Below, piece after piece: positions 54,268 to 64,000 of a stretch of DNA of 64,000 bases. Origin of the DNA: Acanthaster planci (Eukaryota; Echinodermata; Asteroidea; Valvatida; Acanthasteridae); NCBI RefSeq assembly GCF_001949145.1, contig NW_019091675.1:55837-119836 (forward strand), given 5' to 3'. The notes under the pieces were generated by a model. That model was not told where the DNA came from. It was given only the letters and a program-made list of their open reading frames with translations, and did no database searches. The stretch's first letter is position 1. Every line of letters starts with the position of its first letter. A program made the translations under genes and the position numbers.

Positions 54268-56880
54268 AGAGAAATGAAATTAACCTTAGCAAGACATCGG
54301 TAGTTTTCAAGGTTACCATTAAATGAACAAGTTAGTAAAATACTTCTACAGTTTGGTCATTTCAGCCACTTTCTCGTTTTCATTTAAATCAGACTGCCAG
54401 ATGAATTGATTTCACTGAAAATAAATACAGACTTTACAGACTTTAAGGTGTGAATGTTATGGACGATCAGAAAACTGTAGTTTGCATATTGTTTCATTCA
54501 TTAAAGTAACAAAATCTTGAACAGCTCCATAGTGAGGCCGTTGGTACATGTACTTGTACTTGGGTCGTTCCATGAGGTTGGGGCACAGATCATGACAGTG
54601 TCATTTGTTACATGGTTCCGTAAAAATGAGTGCACAGCTATTTCCCTGCATGTGGATTCCAAATTGACATTGTTATACATCTTGCGTGAAAGAAGGCTGA
54701 ATACAGAGGTGTGTGTTTTATTTCCAGAGTAAATGATCTACTGTACTCTACAGGACACCGTCACAACTTGTGCCCCAACTGCATGGAATGACCCTCTTAG
54801 CAAATAACCTTATACAAGTCACAATAAGTCGAAAAACATAAACTTTGAGATACCCCGGTACCCAACAATTTCATTGTTATAAGCAGGATGTTGTATTAAC
54901 AATGCTTTTATTGTTAGTGTTTAACAGTACATGTATGTGCTTAAGATAAGTTTGCTGGGATTTCAATGCGTAGTAGGAAATTATACATGCTGCCTAAGGT
55001 TGCAGGTTTTCATGTTTATTTTGCTGATGGTACATGTGCATGTACATGTGCATGTATGTCACTACATGCACATGTATCCCTTCATTTTTTTGTTTTTATT
55101 TCTGTATCTGAACAACCTGAATAATACTTGCAGTGCATAGACGAATTGTGTTAGATTAAGTGATGTACAAATATACATGTAATTGTTAGCACCAATGTCT
55201 CTTGTATTTTTCCGTGGAACCTCAGATTCGAATTTTTTCTCCTGTCAAGGGTGGTGTTAAGTTGATCAGTGTGCAAATTCAATCATTTGTAGTAAAGTGG
55301 AACTTTGTACAGGTACACATGAACTTCAAATTGCAGAGGATAACTTTTTGATGTGTTTGCTTCACAATCAAATGTAAGATTCCATATATTCTAACTGTGT
55401 TGCAGACTTTATGCGCACATGTAGTCATTGTCAAAGGGCACTTTACAGCCATACTTTAACATTGTCTTCCCATGGCCACGTCTGAATCGCTTAGGTGCTG
55501 TAGCCATATTTATTTGGCAATGCTTTTGTTTTTCTTAGTTTTTTCCCCAAGTTTTGTTTGAGCCTTACTGGTATATTGAATTATTCATAGCAGTTCATTA
55601 CACCACTCTGCCTAGAACTGAAACACAAATAGCATCCCAATCTCAAAGGCCGAAAATTTCTGTGTCAAATACCACATTTAGGTGGATGTAACATACCTTC
55701 AAGACACTCTAATAGAATGTTTTTTATAACATCTACCCACAATTAGATATTTTTTTAGCATTCTTCCTGTGAATTTCCCGTTTTTGGGGAGAGATGGGCC
55801 AGATTGATAGTATTAAGTGGGTAGAGACATACATCATGACCGTATCAACAAATTGAAAATGGCTCACATTTTTCGGTTACCTGCGCTCATCGCAAGTTCT
55901 TGGCTATTGCCCTAGACTACAGAAGAATATTTGTGAGTGCTTAACTCAAAGCATCTTAAAAAATGTTGAACATGATGTTGACTGATGTATCAGCTCGAAA
56001 ATGTCGTTCGTGACCTTGAAGCATGTTGACAGGTCGGGTTATTCACATAACTTCCGCCAATCATCACCCAAGTGATATGAATTATGCATATCCTACCATT
56101 CTTTCCACAGTCTGTTGCCGCCCATGGTCAAACAAAAATATCCAAAACCTTCCTGTGTGACTCGAGTCGCGGATTGCAGAATAGCTATGGAAGGTCTTGG
56201 AACCAAGACTAGTCTGTGGCTTGAAATCACACATACAGTGTAGTGCAACTTGACATGTACTTGGAGAAAAAAAGTTTGTGACTTGACTTGACCTGTGATC
56301 AAATGAGTTGTGGCTTGACTTGAAATGTGATCAAATGAGTTGTGACTTGACTTGACTTGCGATCAAATGAGTTGTGACTTGACTTGACCTGTGATCACAT
56401 GAGTTGTGGTTTGACTTGTGCTTGGAACAAATGACTTCTGACTTGACTTGACCTGCGATCAAATGAGTTGTGACTTGACTTGACCTGTGATCACATGAGT
56501 TGTGGTTTGACTTGTGCTTGGAACAAATGACTTCTGACTTGACTTGTGCTTGGACCAAATGACTTCTGACTTGACTTGTGCTTGGACCAAATGACTTCTG
56601 ACTTGACTTAGACTTGCAAAAGTTGACTTGTGACTTGACTTGGACTTACAAAAGTTGACTTGTTACCACCTCTGCCTCTTTGTATTGTTAAACCACTTCA
56701 ACACTTTGCCCCATTCTTCAAGTTTTTTAAAAACATGTACAACTTGGATTTTTTACCAAAATTTGAGTGAAATTGTGGTTCATGTCTTGTGCAAAGGTAT
56801 TTCTGTGCAGTATCAAAAGTCAAATCTTTCTCAACCATTCATGTTAGTTTTGAAGGAATATTCTACACCGACCTCAAGCC
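54268..56880. other. BMS1 upstream region
   Basis: No gene was recognised here. The stretch contains a run of alternating TACATGTGCATG palindromes (about 55028-55078) and the GACTTGACTTG minisatellite (56278-56665). The BMS1 promoter should lie close to 56881, but no TATA box or other clear core element was seen. Confidence 0.4.
56278..56681. repeat. GACTTGACTTG minisatellite with a MITE-like right end
   Basis: Units of about 32 bp built from GACTTGACTTGACCTGTGAT and CAAATGAGTTGTG, and a variant with TGCTTGGACCAAATGACTTC, are repeated roughly ten times. The right end read inward, CAGAGGTGGTAACAAGTC, resembles hAT MITE termini. No matching left end was found, so this is probably one end of an element whose interior expanded. 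Its sequence style is the same as at 8797-9313. Confidence 0.7.
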
Positions 56881-59800
56881 ATGGATTCAGAGAAAGCAGA
56901 GCACAAGCCTCATCGTAAAGTTCACTCTGGCCCCAAGGCAAAGAAGAAGAAGGAAAAGAACAAACATGAACAGGACCAGACTGCTCGAGAGAGGAACCCG
57001 CGGGCATTTGCCATCAACTCAGTCAACAAGACGGCCAGAAGTGTTCGAAGGTAAAACTTGGTTCTCTCGTCAGTCTTTCCAAGGTTGCCTGCAGCATCGA
57101 GCAGTGTGGTTGACCTGGCAACAAATCTCTCAGCAAGCATGCTAATACTGTACCCATGCATCATCCGTTTCCATGTACATATATATTGATTGATACGGTT
57201 GTTCAGTGAACTCCATTTAATCTTGCCTGTGTCTCAAGGCATGGATTTTGGTCTGCACTTATGAAAAATTGAGTGTCTTAATTTTTTTGTAAAACAGAAT
57301 TCAAATGTTTGAATGTTCATACTTTGTACATGTACATGCCCAAAATGGTTTACAGAGAATATCGAAGAGATGCTCAAACAGCTGTATGGCTAAAACCGTG
57401 ACTGTCAGGACATCTGTTGCCAGAAAACTTCTCAGATACCAGCAGTTCAGTGTCTTGGATCCTCAACACAGACTCGCTCACACATGTATTTGGTTTGTGA
57501 AAAATATTGGGGAAATCAAGCTCTGAAAAAAATGGAAGGGGTTGGATTGTCCTGAAGCCATCAGTGTATCGGTAGTCTTGCAAAACTAGTTGTCAGATTT
57601 AAGTACATGAACCAGTATATGGCCAATGAAAGCTTAAGACCAACACATCTTTAATGGCCTGTACACATACGATGCTGGCAGAGTTTTGCTCATGTACAAT
57701 GTAAGGCAAATAACACTGGTCAAAATACACGTATCTCATGTTAACCGAATAAAAGATGTACTTTGTGTACCTACATGTATGACATGAGAAGTATACATGT
57801 ATCCGGAACAAAAGAGTGCACGCTTTTTTGGGTACTCACTGCATAGGCGCGCATTTACATGTATAATAGAGATCAATGGCGTGTTTGTCACGTAGCACGC
57901 TGAGTACGTGTAACAAATTCCTTAATGTATGGTCTTTGCGTATAGGCAGAACATGTGCAAGAATCCGCTTGGAAAACTTACAAATGTGTTTGTTTTGGGG
58001 GGTGCACTTCAACTCAGGGCAGATTGGTTCATTGTACAACCAACAGTGTCCATAAAGATGATACAGAAAACTTGTTTACTTTCTTAATAATTAAAACAAG
58101 CTTTCAGTTAAAATTGATCTTGAATGGTTCATATGGATGTCTATCATAGTGGACAATGGTATACCGTACTTTCAAATGCTTGGGGGCGGCAAACATATCG
58201 GTCCTTTTTACCAGGTCTGAGCGTGTGTGCATTGCTCTGAGCACTCGCAGTAGTGTTAAAAAGGACCGGTATGTCTGTTGCCACCAGCTTCTCAAAGTTC
58301 TCCAATTGTTAACAATACTGTCATTGGTTGTGATAGGACCTTAGATATCAAGACCAAGAAGCACCATATTCCGGTGGTAGACAGGACTCCCTTAGAGCCA
58401 CCGCCTATTGTCATTGCCGTCGTGGGTCCGCCTAAGGTTGGCAAGAGTACCTTGATCCGATGCCTTGTCAAGAACTTTACCAAGCAGAATCTTGCGTCTG
58501 TGCAAGGACCAGTTACTGTGGTCTCAGGTGAGAAGTAGCTTCATTTACAAAGATGATTTCTCATTGTATGTGTAGTTTATGCCTCACCTTAATTTGAACG
58601 AAATGAGAGAAAAAAAAAACCAGTTTGATGTAAAAGCCAGAGGTGTGGTTGATGAAGACTGATTCATGAAAAGAAGGAGCTTTGGCAAGTTGCCAAGTTC
58701 CTGCCAGGTTCTTCCTTAACAATACTCTCCCTCCTGTGCTAAAAAATATCAGTGAAAGAAAACGTAAGACTTGAAACAAAACTCAACATGTGAAGTTACC
58801 AAGCTGTCTGATCCCATTGCCTCTTTATGTCAAAGTTGCATCACAACACGGTACACACCCATGAAAGTTGGAATCGTGATCCTAGGATGGCCTGTCTGTA
58901 CTTTTTTTATAATTACAAGTCATTGGACTTTACAGCATGTACGTAGATTAAACTTCAATAAGAAATTGTAACCATCGACACAAAGGGTTGTCACTGTATG
59001 CAAGAGCTTTTACCCCAAGCCAGTAATAGTGTGAGTTTTAAAGAGGTATTTATTCTGACAAAGCCATACCAAGGCATGCAAGACCAAGGCAAAAGTGGTG
59101 GATCCTAACAAGGTCGTGACCTGCTTATTTTGTTATTCTCCCCAGGAAAGAAGAGGCGACTGACCTTCATTGAGTGCAACAATGACATCAGCTGCATGAT
59201 AGACCTAGCAAAGGTTGCTGATCTAGTAAGTGAATCTTTTTCCACATACATACATTTACACTTGAACTTTCTAAATGTTTGCGCATGTACAAATGTTTCT
59301 GTTTTAAATTACATTGTACATGTGGTTCTTCCTGGACCCATACCGTATTGGCCTTTACAGAAGCTATGTCAACCTAGCCCTGAACTGAGGTCAGGTTTTG
59401 TGGAAGGGGGAGTTTTTGTTTCTTTTGAAGTGTCTCAAAGTCCAAAACACCCAGTGTGTGCTTGTTTGTGTATATGATTCTCATTGATTGGTTGCCTACA
59501 AAGAGCAAATCAAAAGTTACGTTGTAACTTTTATTCTTATTAATTTTCTCCATGTTAACTTCTGTTTATATGAGGGAAAGAAGTAAGTAAATGTACCTGA
59601 TCCCATTAAAACCCATAAAAGCAACCCCTGGAATTCCCTGTCATTCCAGCAAAATCCAATTGTTGGATCAGTAGTACGTTTTACTCTTGGGCTGACCCTC
59701 AGCTGACATGCACACACAACTCATTGTACATATTTTTGTCTGCATCTGTGCAGGTCCTACTGCTGGTGGATGCCAGTTTTGGCTTTGAGATGGAGACGTT

Positions 59801-62800
59801 TGAGTTTTTGAACATTGTCCAGGTGCATGGATTCCCCCGCATCATGGGCGTCTTGACCCACTTGGACCAGATGAAGAACAACAAGGCACTCCAGAAAACC
59901 AAGAAACGCCTCAAACACAGATTCTGGACAGAGATCTATCAGGTTGAATAATCTCACCGACGTATTCATGTCCCATTTTAATACCATTTTTGTGAAAATT
60001 TGACTCACTGTGACAGCAAAAGTTGTTTCTGTTTACCGTACTCAGTGAGATATGCACGCATGTATGCTATTGGAGGCATGCCATGTGAGCTCAAGAGTGT
60101 TTACGCAGTTTCGTTGAATCTTCCAAGAAAAGATGCCAGGATAAACTTGAAACATCAAGTTCACACTCTCACCGATTCTTCTCAGAACCACCACTCTTGT
60201 AGGAGAGATTGAATCCACACGGTGTACCCAGAAACCTTCTCTCAATCAAGATTTCTTAAAATGCATTTTTAGCAGTAGTCCAATCTATTGCAAGTCCTTA
60301 TACAAGTTCAGTCAACAGTCCCTTCACAAGGCTAGACACGAGTGTCAGGTGAGCAATGACAAAGGAATGCTTTCATCACAGTTCATTTGAATGGTTTGTG
60401 TCTTGGCTTTCCCTGCAAAGAGGTGTGACAAATTCAACTACAACACTTGTACTTTGATTTCATTAAAGTCAACTGAGACCCCATCTGACAAATGTCCCCT
60501 TTAGATTTCTTGCTTTCATGGTTGTTGAACAAGAAATGGATCGCTAATGCTAGCCCACAGCGGGTGAAGAGACATGTTAAAATTGAAGGATTGTTACAGT
60601 TGCTAAGTCTTCCAAGGGGTCACCATCCGGATCTGGTCCTCCTAAAAGTATGAAAATCGTGTTCTTTATGCAGTCAAACTGTGAGATGCATAGACTGCAT
60701 GCCCTCTTCACTATTAAATACACCCACCTCTCTATTTGTGTCTCTTGTAGGGTGCCAAGCTCTTCTACTTGTCTGGCATGGTCCATGGAGACTACCAGAA
60801 CCGAGAGATTCTGAACCTTGGCCGGTTCATTTCAGTTATGAAGTTCCGTCCACTTGTCTGGCGCACCACCCATCCCTATGTCTTAGCAGATAGGTGTGTT
60901 TTTCAGAATAGTATTTGACCAAACAGACTCGTGGAGTGTTCTTGTGTGACTATCAAATTAGTTCTTCTTTGCCGTTACTTTGACACAGCTGATTTTGTTT
61001 ATCTACTGAGCAGTCCCGAAGGCTTGTCATGTTATTTAGTGTCCAGAATCAAACACATTCATGCAGTCTGCAGAGACCAATTAGAAATTTAACTCTTTGT
61101 TATGGTCAGATAGGTTAACTGCTCAAAAGGGTCATTCCTTTGTAAGGCCATGTTCGAATTGTCTCAGGTTTGAAATGAAACATGGCATTGTGGATTGTGG
61201 CTAGAGCCGCTGTCATAGACTCCTGTGTTATTTCCAGCCACGGCCGAGTCAATTGGGCACAGCCTACGTTGATAGTTTTCTCTGCTCATTCATTGAGTTT
61301 TAGGCCCATTGCTGTAATCATAGAGTAATTTCAAAATTTGTATTCTGGCTTGTCACCCTCATCAGAATGGAAGATCTTACTGATCCTGAGCTGTGTCGGC
61401 AGAACTCCAAGTGTGACCGAACGGTCAGTTTATATGGCTACATGCGTGGGACACCAATGAAAAGGGGTTGCAGCATACACGTACCAGGTACGGAATCTCC
61501 AGTCTCTACCCATCTGATGAATGTTCTTTACTGTCCCAGTTTTTGGGGAGTGAGGTCAGTTGCCCTGCAGTAAAGCCAGCTGGGTTTTTCTTCGAGGACT
61601 GGCCATCTTGAATCTGAACATGTGAATGTCAGCCAGTTTGATGCATGCTCAGTGTGCATGAATCAGTTCACTGATTGCCAAACTCACGTGCATATTGAAC
61701 CTTATTGGAATACTGACTCATTGCAGGATTCCAGTCATTTGGTATTGCTTGATGTGTAATAGAAAAATCCCTCAGTCCATTTCTGATCATGTAAATTGTG
61801 TTACACCAGCTCCATTTTGATAGATTCAGCTTTGGTTCGCAAAGAAATCACTTTGGGAGGAAGAACCAAAGCATCCAGCTACGAAAAGGAATCACGTCAG
61901 ATTTCATTTCCTTCTAATTTCTCAGGCTGCGGTGACTTTGCAACCAAAGACATCTCCTTCCTCCCTGACCCCTGCCCGCTTCCAGACAAGGAGAAGAAAC
62001 GCTCCCTCAACGAGAAGGAACGCTTGATCTATGCACCAATGTCTGGCGTCGGAGGCATCATCTACGACAAAGATGTTGTATACATCGACTTGGGCAGTAA
62101 TCGTCCCCATAGTGCAACCACTCAAGTAGGTCTTTCTTTTGCTAGGCTGTTTGGTATGGTACTTTAGGCTCATATCTGATGATAGGAAAATAACAGTGCT
62201 TAATTTAGCAGCCATTTCCGCTTGTTGTGGATAACGTCAGCTCTGAAGGGTCTAGACAACCCACTGAGTCCGCTAAGAGAACCAGGGGTTGCCATTGAAG
62301 AGATTAAATTTTTGAATTGCACAAATTCCAAGAGTTTGGCATTTGCAATGTTCGTATGTAGAATCATCGTCGAATGTCCCTAGACCCAAAATTTGAAGAG
62401 AGCCTCGAATCATGAGATACTAACAATTCAATATGTAGTAGGTCCTGGAGTGAACTGAAGAAGTGCTGAGTAGCCTGACATAGAAAGTCAAGATAGGCTG
62501 ATTCCGCCGTATTCCAAGACGTCTGCAAGCTTTGCTTGGTCTTCTGTCATTATCTCTGATCTCATATACGATTTATAGACTTTCAGTGTTTCGACCGAGT
62601 GAAAAGACTCCCAGCTTTGACTGCATGTCCCATTCATAAAACGTTGACCTAGAATCTCCAAGGTCAGGGGCTTCATGCCAATTTGAAGCCTGAGACAGAG
62701 TTCGTGTCAAGACCCCAGGAATTGAGAGCAGGATTTCAAACTAAAGGAAGATCTGAGAACATTTAACTTGGTGGCTCGTGTATGCTTTGCCATCTGATAA

Positions 62801-64000
62801 CATTAACCCACATCTCACCAGAGGAGGTGTAAACCCATGTTAACGGTTTTCCTTGACAGCAGTACAGATTGCCTTTTAATGGGATTTGCCAGTGTACATA
62901 GGCAGCAGTGGGTGATGTGCACGCATGTTATCTGCTTTGATGGTTCCAATTGGTTGTGCTGACACACGTGGCAGGTCTGGAGAGGTTGACTGAATGTGTG
63001 TACGAGTTGTTGACTTGGCCAGTGCACTCTGCCTTTTGTCATCAGTGTGCTCAAAATATTGAGTGACACATAGAATTATTGTCCAAATATTGTGATGGCT
63101 CTAAGGGTTAGTATTTGAGGTATTTGACCTGAATTTGAAATTTGACTGATGCAAATCAAGTTTCTGGATTGAAAGTTATTTAACATCAGGGGCTGGTGTT
63201 GTGAAATGATGTTCATATAAAATGCTTAAACAAGTTCTATCATCGACAGTACTGCCTCACATTTTGTCTGTTGTATAGGTAGGGAACCTGATGTAAATGA
63301 AATTCTTAATGTACATTCATATCACCAGGAGGAGGATAAACCAGCCAATGAGCTTGTGTCAAGCCTCATCAGCACCCAACATACTCTGGATACCAAGATG
63401 GCCGCCAGCAAGTTGGCATTATTCCGGGGATCAGAACCCATGACGTCAGATGAGGTTACCAGTGATTCCCGCTTTGTCGCTGTGCCAACAGAGGATGTCA
63501 TAGCAATTGAGGACGGCCGCACCAGGAGGCGGGCTGTGTTTGAAGAGGAAAGTGACGAGGAAGAGGACAGTGAAGAAGAGGTACCACAAAGCAAGTTTTT
63601 TTGTGTAATAGCTTGCCTTTTAAATGGCGATTAGCAAGTCCTTTGGTGTTGTTAGTTTTCACACAGAAATAGCACCCTTTCAGCAGTTATGGAATGGATA
63701 TTGCCGAGTCCAGTATACATGTTCTTGACGCAATTCTATTCATGTGGAAGTTCTGGTTTACATATGACATAACTAGCTAATCACAAATTGAATAAATGAA
63801 GCACTCCTTTCAACAAATGTGTCATTGACCATTCAAAAATCATAATTGACTGAGTTACCTTAGGTTTGAAAATACAATTTTCTCTCCACTGATGGTTTAT
63901 TTTCAAGGATTACGACGAAGAAGAAAGTGGAATTGAGGAAGATGAGTATGCTGATGACGATGACATTGGAGATGCTCATCATTTGTATGATTCCAAACAG
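56881..64000 (+). CDS. BMS1: BMS1, ribosome-biogenesis GTPase (5' part, runs off the window)
   Basis: Bms1 is the nucleolar GTPase that works with Rcl1 in early pre-rRNA cleavages and 40S assembly within the SSU processome. Coding exons: 56881-57050, 58337-58527, 59146-59225, 59754-59942, 60751-60893, 61366-61487, 61926-62125, 63329-63580 and 63908 to beyond 64000. All are GT-AG and in phase, giving 480 codons so far against about 1280 in human. The start ATG is followed by a lysine-rich leader (HKPHRKVHSGPKAKKKKEK), likely a nuclear or nucleolar signal. The P-loop GPPKVGKST is at 87-95, and FGFEMETFEFLN, GVLTHLD (NKxD-like region) and KKRLKHRFWTEIY follow. As in the family, the DxxG switch-II motif is not canonical. 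Conserved blocks GAKLFYLSGMVHG, KFRPLVWRTTHPY, VSLYGYMRG, DISFLPDPC and YAPMSGVGGIIYDKD are all present. The last exons enter the acidic linker (FEEESDEEEDSEEE, then DYDEEESGIEEDEY). Confidence 0.96.

Noticed and set aside
62172-62245. Box C/D snoRNA in a BMS1 intron (CTGATGA and CTGA)
   Set aside because: There is no terminal stem, the C box is off-consensus and there are no C'/D' boxes. Such short words occur by chance.
1-64000. CRISPR arrays, operons, phage or rRNA genes
   Set aside because: None seen. The repeats are tandem or inverted without unique spacers, and the genes are eukaryotic and intron-split.

Overview
This is a window of an intron-rich animal genome. Every gene is split by GT-AG introns, and there are no operons or prokaryotic signals. 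The DNA is AT-leaning, is full of short palindromes built on ACATGT/TACATGTA, and carries many degenerate transposon relics. The protein set and the texture fit a marine invertebrate, most likely a deuterostome. A cephalochordate, hemichordate or echinoderm would all fit, and I cannot decide between them from the sequence alone. Two assembly gaps are present: 53 n at 30019-30071 and a single n at 49701.

Layout from left to right. (1) 1-1566 is flanking DNA with a long hairpin and a 39-bp minisatellite. (2) 1657-16300 (+) is PEX5, the peroxisomal PTS1 import receptor, complete in 14 coding exons (632 aa). Its introns hold a LINE fragment, a 520-bp foldback element and other miniature repeats. 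(3) 19334-24402 (-) is MRPL47 (mitochondrial ribosomal protein uL29m), complete in 6 coding exons (281 aa) and convergent with PEX5. (4) 24403-28315 is gene-poor and contains a hAT-like MITE. (5) 28316-29326 (-) is an intronless orphan rhodopsin-class GPCR (336 aa) that lacks several hallmark residues. (6) 29327-35294 has no convincing gene. It contains the 53-n gap, a TATA-type core promoter and one doubtful ORF. (7) 35295 to at least 49700 (-) is a Polyhomeotic (PHC) gene with HD1, FCS zinc finger and SAM domains. Its N-terminal end is not resolved, because an approximately 1-kb block carrying one exon is present twice around the single-n gap. (8) 50596-56880 is the PHC upstream and BMS1 upstream DNA, with a LINE tail, a broken coding region and a minisatellite. 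(9) 56881-64000 (+) is the first nine coding exons of BMS1, a ribosome-biogenesis GTPase, which runs off the right edge.

The genes do not form one pathway. PEX5 imports peroxisomal matrix enzymes, MRPL47 is part of the mitochondrial large subunit, BMS1 builds the 40S subunit and PHC is a Polycomb PRC1 component. The neighbourhood itself is informative: PEX5, MRPL47 and PHC are neighbours here, and from memory their human relatives lie on 12p13 (PEX5, PHC1) and 3q26 (PEX5L, MRPL47, PHC3). This looks like the unduplicated version of a linkage that vertebrates later doubled.

The observations I rate highest are: the 36-nt PEX5 microexon flanked by two split tryptophan codons; a dispersed intronic hairpin with a compensated base-pair change between its two copies; the internal PHC duplication with its 24-bp VNTR; and the atypical GPCR.
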